Positions 12,205 through 23,994 of a stretch of 64,000 nucleotides of DNA are shown here, one piece after another. Source of the DNA: Paraspadella gotoi (lineage: Eukaryota; Chaetognatha); contig CM119265.1 of assembly GCA_051294375.1 (NCBI GenBank), forward strand, positions 26,223,876 to 26,287,875, written 5' to 3'. Position 1 is the stretch's first letter. Every line of letters begins with the position of its first letter. The notes beneath the pieces are model-generated. The model was not told where the DNA came from. It searched no databases and saw nothing but the letters and a program-made list of their open reading frames with translations. Made by a program: the position numbers and the translations under genes.

Positions 12205-12355
12205 GTCTTATATTCCCGGAGCACCCCATTTCATCTTAAATTTGGAATTAAGCCAGGGTTAGCGATGGTGGTTAAGAATTGAATATTAAATATTAAATAT
12301 TAAAATTAAATACAATAGAATAGGGCTCTGTAGGAAAAGAGAAAAAAAAAGAAAT
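12205..12355. mobile_element. Small TIR element (MITE-like), copy 1
   Basis: Begins TTCCCGGAGCACCCCATTTC, followed by ATCTTAAATTTGG. It ends with the inverse-complement type TTG/AATAGGGCTCTGTAGGAA. The same terminal design occurs at 14,031-14,271 and 40,012-40,170. There is no ORF. The interior has GGTTA-type words. No clear target-site duplication is seen. Confidence 0.45.
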
Positions 12356-12379
12356 CGGGCGGAAAGACTCCTCAGAAAA

Positions 12380-13230
12380 CTTCTTTGGTTTGTGTGAAAG
12401 AAAAAAAAAGAAAAAAAGCAAACTGTTTAAAAAAAGCAAAAAAAGCAAAAATGTTGTAAGAAGAAACTACGGAAATAAATCAGACGCGAAACGAAGCGAA
12501 AAGAAGCGTTTGAGCTTCACGCTTTTCCTGGTTTCAAGTTTCACGTCATTTTGTGTATTTTTTAAAAAAATTATTTGAAAAAATTTTTACACAAATTTTT
12601 ACATTATTTTTTTCAAAATTTCAAATAGATATGACTGTTTTGGGAATTGTTTAAAAAAAAATCTTTAAACTTACTCGTAAAATTTAACTTTTTTTCATTT
12701 AAAACATTCCTAGTTAATTCTCATCTCACGGATCCAATTAAAACATTTTCGAGTTTTTTCAATTCGAACTTTTGCTCGTTTCCAACTTTCCTCATTTTCC
12801 AATTTTTCTTAATTTTCTTTCCTTTCCACCCTCATTTTCTTACCCCTCCTTTTTCCTTATTTTTTCCCCCCTTTCCCTTTAATTTTTTTCACCCTCTTCA
12901 CCCTAATTTTCTCATCAACTTTCCCACTAAATTTCCTCCCCTTCCTACCTTTTTTCTCCCCCTCTTCCACCTAATTTTCTTCCCCTTTTAATTTTCTCCC
13001 TCATTTTTTCCAGCTAATTTTTCCTCCCACCTTCCCTCTAATTTCTTTCCCCCTACCCCCTTTTTCTCTAATTTTCTAACCCTAATTTTTCCCCCTTATT
13101 TCCTACCCTCTACCTCCCCTTACCCCCCCACTTTGCCCCTTTAAAACTTTCTCGTCTCCTTCAATTTCAAAAATTCTCTCTTCCGAACGAATTCTTTCGC
13201 CTGAAAGAAAAAAACAGGAGATGTTGAGAT
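12380..13230. other. Low-complexity A-rich then T/C-rich stretch
   Basis: Short ORFs here (for example 12,390-12,578 and 12,647-12,991) encode Lys- or Phe/Pro-rich strings that follow from base composition alone. No gene supported. Confidence 0.6.
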
Positions 13231-13860
13231 TTGAAAACCCCGAAGTTTTTTCCCGCCGATGACGACGACGACGACAACGACGAATACGGCGAAGATGAAG
13301 GCGAAGACGACGACCACGACGACGACGACGATGAAGATGAAGGCGAAGACGACGACGACTACGAGGGCGACAACGATGATGAAGATGATGACGACGACAA
13401 CAAAGACGGCGAATAATACGTTGATGACGACAATGCCGAATTGGCGATGATGGTGATAGCGACGACGATGACGACGGCGACAACGATGACGACGGCGACG
13501 ACGATGACGACGGCAACGACGATGACGACGGCGACGACGATAAAAGCAAGGGCGAAAAAGATAAGGACAGATGCAAAGGTTGTTAAAGAAGTCACGGAAG
13601 TTATCTTCAGCTCACCGCCACGGGACAAAGTTAGAAGGATCGTCGAGCAAGAGCAAAGACAAGGAACAAGACGATGGTGACGGCAAAGGCGAAGTCAAGG
13701 GCGATGGCAAAGGCGATGGCAAAAGCGACGACGAAGACGAAAGACGAAAATCCCATCGGTTTTTGTTTTGGTTTTTCAGTGAAAGACGAAGGGCGAAGGC
13801 CGAAGATCTCTTCGTCTTTATGTCAGAATTTTTGTTAAAAAAGTTGAAAGTTTAATTTTT
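13231..13860. repeat. Degenerate (GAC)n/(GATGAC)n tract with overlapping acidic ORFs
   Basis: About 500 bp of GAC/GAT/GGC triplets. All frames of both strands stay open because the triplet lacks stops: Asp/Glu-rich at 13,231-13,416, Thr/Met-rich at 13,441-13,680 and Ser/Arg-rich on the minus strand. Interruptions make it an old repeat rather than a fresh expansion. An acidic protein tail cannot be excluded but is not supported. Confidence 0.7.
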
Positions 13861-14030
13861 AGTTGTCGCCTTTTCCAGTTTTTCAACCCGTTGTATACAA
13901 ATTTCTGCACAACTAAATCCTTAGTTTTCACGCTCCGTGACAAAGTGAATTATTGGTGAGCTCATGTCAGCTCCGTTCTGCCATTTCTTTAAATTTTCAA
14001 TGCTCAAGTTTTTCGCCCTTTTCGGCCGTA

Positions 14031-14271
14031 TTTTCCCTGAACGCCCCTTTTTATCTTAAATTCGGAATTATAGGAAATAGAGTTTGGGATAGAGTTTTGT
14101 GTTAGGAGTTAGAGTTCGAAATTAGGGATAAAAGGTTTGAGATTAGGTTAAGGATTAGGGTTATAAATTAGGTTATAAGTTATGATTAGATTATATGTTT
14201 AAAAATATATTTAGGCTAAATAAATTCTGGGATAAAGGAACAAAAATGGGGCGCTCTGCTAAGGAAATACT
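14031..14271. mobile_element. Small TIR element (MITE-like), copy 2
   Basis: The left end GTATTTTCCCTGAACGCCCC + TTTTTATCTTAAATTCGG matches the reverse complement of the right end (GTATTTCCTTAGCAGAGCGC + CCCATTTTTG). The interior, about 14,075-14,210, is a run of telomere-like words such as GATTAGG, GGATTAGGG and AAATTAGG. No ORF is present. Confidence 0.55.
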
Positions 14272-14539
14272 TGTCAATGGATGAGAATTTCGAAGGAGAC
14301 GTCATAATTTTGACTCTATTCGCGAGGAAGGCCGTTCTATCAACGTCATAATTTTGACACTTAAAAAGTTAAACGGTTTCGGCGACGTCACTTTGCGAGA
14401 CAATTTTGTAAATGAGAAAATGAGTTAAAAACGTGAAAGTGAGACGATGGCGGAAAAGAAAAAGAAAAAAGAGCGAGAATGAGACAACGAAGAGATTCCG
14501 CGTCTTTTTCTTAGACTAAGATACAATACGAGACGTAGG

Positions 14540-14640
14540 TATTAACCAATCAACGCGTTTCCCGGTGTCCGCGTTGACGTATTGATGATTCCTTTAGCCA
14601 ATCACAGAAGCTCCTCTTCCAATTGAAATCGCGTGACCTC
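14540..14640. promoter_or_regulatory. CCAAT-box cluster, promoter-like
   Basis: ACCAATCA, TGACGTAT, AGCCAATCAC and CAATTG occur within 100 bp, in a stretch of balanced composition. This resembles a core promoter upstream region. No convincing gene starts on either side, so the call rests on motif density only. Confidence 0.25.
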
Positions 14641-15900
14641 ATTTGACCTTCGATTTTCCGACTGCATCGAGACCATGGAACGCGGTTGCAATCCAACGAC
14701 TTTTTGCCTTCGAGCTGCAATTGAAAAATGGGAAAAACGACGACGACAAAACCCCTTGCGGTCGCCATTGCGTAGAAGTACAAGAATCATTTTTCTTTAT
14801 CCTTTCTTTTATCTTTCTTTTAGTCCATTTCCTTTTTTTCATCCTGCTTACTTTACTTTTCCTTTTTTCTATCTCTCTGTCGGCCATCACTCCACCGCTG
14901 CCACCACATTTAAGTAAGAAGACAGAGATTTCAGGATGAAACCAAAAGTGGAATTTATTGATAGAAAAACAGACAAGAAGACGTTGTCAATTTTGGACAG
15001 AATATTCAGATACAAAATCTACAGCTATTTATACAATGAAATTGGATCAGAGACGTGGGTAGAATTTCCTGGCGGATGGAAGCCCATCCGCCTATTGGCC
15101 GGTTCCATCTGGGTCTCGACCAATCAGAGAGCTTGATTCTAATATCTCCTGTAATGACTCCATTCCTTTCCATTTTGTTCATCTTTCACACCTTCTCTTT
15201 ATCTCACTGCATTCACTCCTCTCTTTCTCACACTCTTCACTTTCTCTCTCTCTCTTCTCTCACCATCAAGTATCCAAATTGTGAGTCCAACACGAGTTCA
15301 ATTATCTTTTTCCCTGAAATATTCACAGAAACTCTTCTCCTAATATTTTTTTTTCTAGTTCGGATCTTTTATTCACTTCGCGTCGACTCACATTCATTAT
15401 TCACTAATTCGACGCCGGACGCTCATTCATTTTTCGTGAATTCGGCGCCTGTGATGTTTGTTCACACCGATTCGGAGTTGGTTAATGAGAGAACAGGCTG
15501 GGGCGTGAAAATGGCAACGATGAATTTTGGCTTCCATTTGAGGACGAACAAAAAAAAACGGGATTTAATTTCAACAATTTATTTTGACAAAAAAAATAAG
15601 TTTTAGGCTGTTAAATAATAAATATATAGATAGTGCAGAAATTATGTTATTTTTATGCCTCAAGGTGTCGCGTTTTCAAGACGTCGCCCGTTTAAAGAGT
15701 ACGATGTGAGTCTTTGGATAATAATCGTTTTATTAATATTAATATCATCAAAAACCAGTAGAAACTTTACTCTATCGGGCAGAATCTAACCTAATTCGAT
15801 CAACTTCAAGAGATTGGATAACAACTTCATAAGTACATAAATATTAACCTTAAAAGGTCAGGTTAAATCTCTAAAAATGTCTGGTCATTGAAGTTGACCG
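14641..15900. other. Unassigned stretch with short ORFs
   Basis: Overlapping ORFs on both strands at 14,550-15,606 are not recognisable. A compact palindromic segment at about 15,068-15,130 combines GGCGGATGG/CCATCCGCC with ATTGG and CCAATCAG boxes. The rest is pyrimidine-rich or AT-rich. Confidence 0.35.
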
Positions 15901-15929
15901 ACTGAATATGAGAGTGGCGAAGCATCTTA

Positions 15930-15931
15930 TT

Positions 15932-15963
<32 letters not shown>

Positions 15964-15988
15964 TCTCTCTCTCTCTCTCTCTCTCTCT

Positions 15989-16023
<35 letters not shown>
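15930..16023. repeat. (CT)n microsatellite
   Basis: An interrupted CT run of about 95 bp. Confidence 0.95.
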
Positions 16024-16028
<5 letters not shown>

Positions 16029-16115
16029 AGATAATAATGACTATCGAATAGCTTCAATAAAGTAAAACGAAGATGATCTTACGAGTACCTCGTATCTACT
16101 ATCAAAGAAGTGATC

Positions 16116-16119
16116 CATC

Positions 16120-16172
<53 letters not shown>
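16116..16172. repeat. (CT)n microsatellite
   Basis: A CT run of about 55 bp. The sequence just after it (16,175-16,300) is open in one plus frame and reads RRIRGGGGGRDYDDRFRG, which looks like an RGG-box segment but is too short to call. Confidence 0.95.
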
Positions 16173-16174
<2 letters not shown>

Positions 16175-16989
16175 GAAATTCCATCAACGAGACCGAAATG
16201 AATTTTTCTTTTCGAGGAGAATTCGGGGGGGGGGCGGAGGTAGGGACTATGATGACAGATTTCGGGGACTGGGACAAAAAAAGTGGGGATCACATTAGAA
16301 ACGACCGAATCGCAGATGCCGAAAAAAGAGAAGGTGCAGGGTCAAGGAAGAGCAGCTGGGTAAGGCCGAGAAAGGGGCAGAGAGAGTTCAGTAAAAGTTT
16401 GATCGACTGACCAGATGGGGAGAAAGCGACTGAGTAAGTCGAAAGATCGATCAAATAACCCATTAATAAACCGAATTAACAGGATACTTTGTATATGAAA
16501 AAGTGACTTTTCTACGTCAAAGATACTTTTCGTGTTAATGATGCAGATCACTGAATATAGTTGAGAGTCTATTTAAACATAATTAGCATATTATTGTCAT
16601 TATTTTTAAAAAAAATTAATTTTCATTAATTTTCAAATAAAACAATTCAACAAACAGCTAACTTCTAATCTTTTTGCCTCATTTTTTAAATATAATATAA
16701 AAATCCACTCTCATCATCCGAACCACAATATTTATTTTTTTTGTCAATGCACAAAAAAAAACAAAAAAAAAACAAAAAAAAAAAAAAAAAAAAACCAAAA
16801 TCTATTTTCGCGACTTAACGGATTTTCGATCGAATATTTTTTTCTCTTCTCCTTATTCCTTATATTCTCTTATCTTTTCCTTCCACTTTTTCCTCCTTTT
16901 CCTTATATCAATTTCTTTACTTTTTTCTTTTCTGTTTCCTTCTTTTTTCTCTTTTTTTCGAATAGAATAGTTTCCCGGTTCCATCAAGT

Positions 16990-17510
16990 TTCTACTCTCT
17001 CTCAACGCTCTCATCAGTTTTCACTCTCATTGGTTTCCACTCTCAACGATTTCCACTCCCAAAAGTTTTCACTCATTGGTTTCCAATCTCAACGAATTAA
17101 GCTCTCACCGATTTTCACTCTCAAATGTTTTCACTCTCAACGATTTCCACTCTCAAGTTTTTACTACTACCGGTTTCCATTCTTAACTTTATCCTTTTTC
17201 GACAGTTTCCACTCTCAACTCTCAACTCTTGCAAAGAGATTAAAGAGATTAAAATATCAACAGTTTCCACTCTCAACGGTTTCTACTCTCAACGGTATCC
17301 GGTCCCAACAGTTTCCCAACATTTAGCACTCGCTATGGTTTCCACTCTCAACATTTAGCAATCTCTATGGTTTTCACTCTCAACGGTTTCTACTCTCAAC
17401 AATATCTGGTCCCACAGTTTCCGCTCTCAACATTCAGCAGTTGCTATGTTTTCCACTATCAACATTTAGAATTCTCTATGGTTTCCACTCTCAAAGATTT
17501 CTAACCGAAG
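16990..17510. repeat. 16-17-bp minisatellite (GGTTTCCACTCTCAAC)
   Basis: About 28 imperfect tandem units of TTTCCACTCTCAACG and variants. ORFs across it are products of the repeat. Confidence 0.9.
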
Positions 17511-17584
17511 AACTTCCTTAACCAACGAAGTCGATCTCAATTGAGAACAAAGTTTCTTCCTTTCGTCTTTCCCATTTCTTCGGA

Positions 17585-17840
17585 ACACTTATCAAGCTTT
17601 CCTTACTTTTATAAGCTTTTCTTACTTTCATCAAGCTTTCCTTACTTCCATCAATCTTTCCTTAGTTTCATCAAGCTTTCCTTAGTTTCATCAAGCTTTC
17701 CTTACTTCCATCAAGCTTTTCTTACTTTCATCAAGCTTTCCTTACTTTCATCAAGCTTTTCCTACTTTCATCAAAGTTTTCCTACTTTGACCAAGCTTTT
17801 CTTTCTTTTAACAAGCTCTACCTTCTCTTCTTAGTTAAAC
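17585..17840. repeat. 20-bp minisatellite (CTTTCCTTACTTTCATCAAG)
   Basis: About twelve units of 20-21 bp, differing by single changes. It lies next to the previous array but is unrelated in unit. Confidence 0.92.
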
Positions 17841-18190
17841 TTTCAAGTAAAGTATCTCTTTCCCTACATCATCTTCATTCCCTTACCCAATCACCTCACC
17901 CAATCACCTCCCCCAATCCTTTACGAGGTCTGAATCCATGAAATTGCGTTTCCCGCGCTTTTCCCCAATATGACCCCGACTTCCCTTCATTTGACCCAAC
18001 CAAAGATTCTCCACATTTTGGATCGACCCCTGGAAGAAGAAGTTTCCTCCTCCGAGTAAGTTTCCTCTCCTTATGTGTCAGGGCGATGGGTAAGTTCGTC
18101 CGCGGAATGAGGCGACCGGGAAGAAAAAAAGAAAGAAGAAAAAAAGTTTTCTTTTTTTTTTTACTTTTTGACTCTCGGAATTTGGGAAAG
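17841..18190. other. Unassigned
   Basis: Pyrimidine-rich with three short CCCAATCACCTC repeats near 17,885-17,920. No gene seen. Confidence 0.5.
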
Positions 18191-18214
18191 GTTGGCTTGG
18201 GAAAATATAAAAAA

Positions 18215-18445
18215 AGTAAACTTTCTATGAAATTGGTACATTATACAATATTACACATTACATTACCCATTACAACATTATTCAATAATATACATTTATT
18301 CTATAAGAAAAGCTAGAGTGCCCTTGGCATTGGACAAGCTTTGGCTGGTTAAGGCCTTAATTCTTCGTAGCAAGACCATGCAAGCTTTCAATTAAGACTC
18401 TGACAATTTAGTTTATTAACTCCCGGAGTGCGAGGCTTCCTTTGA
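18215..18445. repeat. Interspersed repeat family, copy at 18 kb
   Basis: Shares an ordered series of blocks with 48,905-49,090 (and its duplicate near 52,485): ATGAAATTGGTACA; TTGGACAAGCTTTGG or TTGGACAGGCTTTGG; TTTAAGGCCT; GCAAGCTTTCAATYAAGACTC. No ORF. It could be a SINE- or MITE-like element; the ends are not defined. Confidence 0.6.
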
Positions 18446-19590
18446 GATATAAGAGATATAAAATGTTTTTATCTGTGTTAAAATTAGATAAAACGAACAC
18501 TTCCCACGTAGCTAAACACAAGTAGCTGACTGTTTTAATTTTTAAAAAAAATTGTTTAAATTTTTCAGTTCTTATTATTTCAATTCAGCCCTGCATTTTG
18601 ATATGTGTATAAATTTTATACATTTCCTATATTTCGACTATCTGTAATTTCTCTCCAAAAAATTTTATATACAAACAGTCAGCGAAAATATTTTTTTGTT
18701 TGTTTTTAAGTTTTCTTTAAAATGTTAAATTTTGCATTATATATATGAACTATTTTAAAGTTGTTGATTTCTTTTCTAACTGAAAGCCAACCGACAATTC
18801 ATTGAGCTAGAAGCCAGCCGACAAAAATACTTTCTTTCTCTAGCCTCACGACTCTGTCGACCCAGAAAGTCGACCGACAAGAGTCGACATCTTTAGCCCA
18901 CCGAGGAAATAACCCTCCATCTATCGTGAGGCGCCGGTGACTGTTGCCCTCCGCCCTCCACATTCTGCTCTTCACACTTTCCCTTTCTCTTTCTCTTTCT
19001 CTTTCCTCTTTCCCTTTCCCTTTCTCTTTCCTCTTTCCCTTTCCCATTCCTTTTCCCTTTCCCATTACCTTTCCCTTTCCTCTCAACCTCCTTCACGTCA
19101 TGCATCAATACGAAAATCCTCTTTTTCTTAGAAATAAGATTTTCTCCAACAAAAAAAAGTTACATTTTTTCCCCGTTTCTATCATTTTTTTTTTATGAGA
19201 TTCATAGCGTCCATCTGCGAACAAAAATAGGAAATAAAAAAAACCTTTTTTTGTGCAGAAAAAAATCTGAGCCGGGATTTCGTTTGCTTTTGTGTTCGGT
19301 ATATTTATTTTTGGAAATACATATATATAGTACTTTACTTTGATAATACGCAAAAAATACAAGAATTTTTTAGAATGCTGATAAACATTATTATCTCCGC
19401 CTGAACATTTAATCACTAAAAACGCAAAATCATAAATCTTTGTTTTTTGTCATATTTTTTTCTTTTTATCGGTTTAATCGTAATTTAGATTCTCCTCTAT
19501 TTTCGAGTTCGACTCACCTGAGATAAGACGTCGCCTTTCCGCTGGGTAAGTTTGAAGCTTTTCCAAAAACCATTCCCACCTTTTTCCCCA
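18446..19590. other. AT-rich stretch with a CTTTCC microsatellite
   Basis: About 18,975-19,085 is a (CTTTCC)n/(CTTTCT)n run. No gene is supported; short ORFs at 18,799-19,416 encode repeat-derived strings. Confidence 0.6.
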
Positions 19591-20100
19591 TCAGAAAAAG
19601 AAAATCGTAGCGGAAAGAAAATTTGAAGATGGAATTTTGGAGGATGAAGTTGATGGAGGAAGAAGAAGAAAAAGGAGGAAAGAAAAGTGGAGGTAAAAGG
19701 AAAAAGGAAAGGGAAGAGAAGGAAGAAAGAAATATAGATTGAGAGAGAAAAAGAAAGAAAGACTGAAAGACATTAAGATGGAAAGAAATAAATAAAAATG
19801 GACGGAAAGAAAGAAAGAAAAATGGAAAGAAAAAAAGAAAGAAAGAAAAAAAGTAAAAAAATAAAGAAAAAAGAAAGGAAAAAAGAGAGAAAAGAAAAGA
19901 AAAATCAAAACAGAAAAGAGAAAAAGAGAAAGAAAGAAAGAAAGAAAGAAACAAAAGAAAAATACTATTAAAAGAAAGAAATTAAGAAAAAAACCAAAAA
20001 GAAAAAAAAAGATATAAAAAAAGAAAACGTGAAAAGAAGAGCACAGTAGAGACGAAGGGAAAAAAAGAAAAAAAAAGGAAAAAAAAGGAAGGATTTATTT
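19590..20100. repeat. About 500-bp polypurine tract (GAAA-rich)
   Basis: The plus strand is nearly all A and G, rich in GAAA and GGAA. The minus-strand ORF of Phe/Ser/Leu (19,514-19,954) follows from this composition and is not a gene. Confidence 0.9.
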
Positions 20101-21150
20101 CGGATTTAGAAGATAAAATCACAAGTTTTTTCCCCTCAAATCAAAGGGGGGCGAGGTGGGGGGGCGAGGAGGGGGGCGGGGGTTGTGAGACGAGGTTGAA
20201 CGAGGGAATAAAGTCTGAGGTTGAAGACGATCGCTTCGAAACGATTTTGTCCGTGAACCGCAAGGTCTCGCGTTCGATTCCTACCATAAGTAGATCGCTG
20301 AAATTTGAATTTATTGTTTTTGTATTATAAAAAAAAGATTTTAATTTATAATTTTTAATTCTTAAAAAAAAAAACCATTTTAGTTTATAATTATTAATTG
20401 ATGAAAAGGAGAGTTTAGGTTATAATTTTGAAATTAAAAAAAGATATTTTGATTTTAAATATTTAATTCATTAACATGAGATTTGAGTTAGATGTTTTAT
20501 AATTTATGATAGGTTATTACGTCTGTTTAATCTCATTTAGGTTCCGTGAGGGAGATTTTGAGGGATTTACTAGATCTGCTATGTGTTCACGTGATGTGAC
20601 CTCGTGACCTTTGCGAATCTGTTGACTTTGAACCTTGGAAAAGTTTAGCTTTTTAACAGTTGGTGAACAAGAGTATTAGTGATTAATATAAGTGATTAGT
20701 ATTAGTATTAGTGAGTACTCTTTGTGATGGGTAGAGATAAATATAAATGATTAATCACTAAGAAAAATGAAGATCGAAGTCCAATGAAATGGATTCCAAC
20801 TTCCATGTGAAAGAACAAATGTTTTTTTACCCTTCTTCACTTCAGCCGTTCGACGACGACGACGACAACAACACAACCGCGCAATGACTTATAATCTCTT
20901 ATGAAATAATTACAACTAATATTCAAATTATTTATTTCATTTAATAAACAATCCATCTTGTCGCGGACTATTAATTTACACAAGATTTATACAATATTAT
21001 ACATAAGTTTTAATTTCATTTCCTGTAACTTTTATAAAACCTAAAAGATAGCCAATTCTTTTAAAACGTATTATAATATACCACTTTCAGATTATTAACA
21101 AAGAAACATTTGTTTGAGATTAGTGTATTCTTAAACCAGTAATCAATTGC
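20101..21150. other. AT-rich non-coding stretch 3' of the protease gene
   Basis: No gene seen. A G-rich patch lies at 20,145-20,185. A B-box-like GTTCGATTCC at about 20,272 does not fold into a tRNA. A short GAC run lies near 20,852. Confidence 0.5.
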
Positions 21151-21152
21151 TT

Positions 21153-21158
21153 TTTATT
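21153..21158 (-). promoter_or_regulatory. Polyadenylation signal of the protease gene
   Basis: AATAAA on the minus strand, about 42 nt after the protease stop codon, a normal distance for a short 3' untranslated region. Confidence 0.55.
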
Positions 21159-21199
21159 TTCTCTCCCATCCCCTTAATCTTCACCCCCGCTCTCTCTTT

Positions 21200-21478
21200 T
21201 TAATTTCCTTTTATCGTCTTCTCTATCCAACCCACGTAGGACGTCACCCTCGTAAACACAGACGGCACTCCCTTCGTTTCGCAACTCCGCGAACCGAACG
21301 ACGTCACCCCGACGACGGTCCACGCGTCGCCGTCGCCCCGGCAGACCAGCGGGCCGCCGGAGTCGCCGGTGCAGCTGCCGACGTCGCCGTTGCCGAAGCA
21401 GTAGTGGCCGAACCGGTCGATCAAGGCTTCGTTCCAGGCGGCGGCGCAGTCGATGTAGGACCAGATGTTGGAGGAGAC
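21200..21478 (-). CDS. Serine protease exon 4 (catalytic Ser, stop)
   Basis: Acceptor CCCCATCAG before 21,478; 92 codons and TAA. Contains [12 protein letters not shown] and the substrate-pocket wall VTSFGSRSC. Confidence 0.92.
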   Translation of the reverse strand, partial: VSSNIWSYIDCAAAWNEALIDRFGHYCFGNGDVGSCTGDSGGPLVCRGDGDAWTVVGVTSFGSRSCETKGVPSVFTRVTSYVGWIEKTIKGN

Positions 21479-22594
21479 CTGATGGGGAGAGATTTGGAAG
21501 GGATGTTTGAAGACGAGTTGGAGTGTGGTTTGGATTGAATAGATGGTTGAAATTAGAAATATAAATTATTAAAGGAAATCTATAAAATTTGAAACGTTGA
21601 ATGGTGAAATTCTTTGGTTGATTACATTTGTTACATGAGATTATGTTATGCGGAGATACAAAAATAAATACCATTACACATCATTACGCATTACACAGCA
21701 TATTACACATTATCCACCTTCATTCACTCGCCTCTTGCATGACGTATCGATTCTGGTCCATCAGGGTCCTGCCCCATCCCGTGACCACGCAATTCTCTCT
21801 GCCTTCGTAATTGGCGCCCGATTTGGGGAGGCAAGCGGGATGAGCCTTTAATCGGGGAACGTGAAGATGTTGGGAAAATTTGAGATTTCGTAGTCACGTG
21901 ATATCACTACTGGATACGACTGTTCCTTCAGTCAGCGTCGCGATAGCGCGCTGGGCTAACGCTTTGTCTCCGTACGCAATGGTTTCCGGTAATATCCCTT
22001 GTATAAACGGCCGTTGCAAAACAGAGACGGCCCGTTTAAACCACCCGCCGGATCCGAAGTTCCGGAAAGAAAGGCAACTGACGGAAAAATCTCCCAGACC
22101 CGCTGGGCACATTATGTGCGGGGGCTATTCACAAACGGAGAGGCACGGCGATCCTCTCTTCTCTCGGTCACTTCAAATTTAAGGATGTAAAGATGAAAGA
22201 ACTAGGATTAAATTAAATCAATTACGTTCGAAGCCATTGCAATTCCAATTTCCGTTTGGAATCGCAGTTCCGGTTTTCTTCCCTCAAATAACATTTAGAT
22301 AAGCATTTTTAGACATTTGAGACATTTAACGGATTTGAGAGATTAAGACGAAATCCATTTGAAATGAAATCGACTTGGCCGACGTTTGCAATCAGCGAAA
22401 CGCCAATCACCCAATGACAAACGACAAACGGAGAATAATTGGTCCAAATGTCGAAATTCAATGTCGCGTGACAAATTTTTTGTCGGAAAAGGATTTAAAG
22501 TTGGATGAGAAAAAATGAGGAGAAAAAAAAAGGATAAAAGGAAAAAGGAAAAAAAAATCAATTCTAACTCTAATCCTTTTCTTGTCAAAGTCTC

Positions 22595-22668
<74 letters not shown>

Positions 22669-23232
22669 ACTCTCTTCCAATCGATCTATCTCCACAAATT
22701 TCCTTTCTTCCCTTTAACTCTCAACCGCCTTTTCTTCTCTTCATAAAATTTACTAATTAATCTTATTATGTATATATGTGTAAAAACTCTTTCTCTCTTT
22801 TCATATTTTAAAAGAACGATTTTCGAAAAGCAGTCTAATCTGAAAATTGTTTAGTGAAATCTATTCTAACTTTCCATAACCATAGGCAAGGATATATATA
22901 AGGTGTGGATAAAAAATTACGAAAAAAACAAAATCAATCAATTTTGACATTTTTACAATAAAATTCAGACTCTCTCAAACAAATTCATAAGGACTTTTCT
23001 CTACTTCTACTTAGCGAGTTGATTTCTTTTTACCGCAGACACATTTGACTCAAACTCATTTGCGTTTTTTTCTTCTTCTTCTTCCTCCTCCTCCTCCTCC
23101 TCCTCCTCCTCTTGATTTCTCAATCCGAGGAGATTTTTACAGATTCGGATTTGCTCTTTTTTTTTCTCTCACCTCTACAGGGCTCCTCCCTTTTCTTCCA
23201 GATAAACCTCTCTCTCTCTCTCTCTTCTCTCT

Positions 23233-23310
<78 letters not shown>

Positions 23311-23920
23311 TCTCTCGGGTGAGTTTTCATTGCTCACGATCGTTAAACTCAGAAGCGAAAGACTTTTCAGGAGTGAAGCAGAGAGGAAAAATGGAGAATA
23401 AGAAAACAATTTAAAAAAATATATTTTATTAAAAATTAATTATAAAAAATTAAAAAAAGGATAAAAATATGAAATACAAAAATAGTAAATATTAATAATA
23501 AAACACGATTTAATGATCTAGAACATTAGCATACCCACAAAAAAAAACATAGTTTGATACTATTCTATTAAATTCTTTTCATAATTCTTATAATTTAAGG
23601 TAGCTTATGGTAGAAACAAAATACTGAACTCTCGGAGCAATGACACAATGACATAAGTTAAAAGGTAAAAAAAAAACCTTTGATCAAATCCGTTCAATAC
23701 AGAATTCTCGCAAAAAAGATTCCAAAAGAAATGGTCGAGCTTTATTTTCGGTTCGACCCAGAAAAGTGTTTTTTTTTTTTTGCTCTCGCTCTCGCTCTCA
23801 CTCGCTCTCGCTCTCGCTCCCTCTCCCTCGCTCCCTCTCGCTCCCTTTCGCTTTTGCTTGCCTCTTTTGTTGAACTCGAATTGCGTTCCTCTCGGACAGA
23901 CACAATCTTTGATTGTTCGC

Positions 23921-23994
<74 letters not shown>

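Noticed and set aside
13231-13680. Acidic Asp/Glu-rich protein from the GAC tract
   Set aside because: All frames on both strands are open because of the triplet repeat; there is no start context, splice sites or non-repeat domain.
16190-16300. RGG-box RNA-binding protein exon
   Set aside because: Only about 20 residues look right, and the glycine run comes from a poly-G stretch; no splice sites or RRM nearby.
20255-20290. tRNA-like B box (GTTCGATTCC) as a tRNA gene
   Set aside because: The flanking bases do not form a T-stem, and no A box or acceptor stem lies at the right distance.
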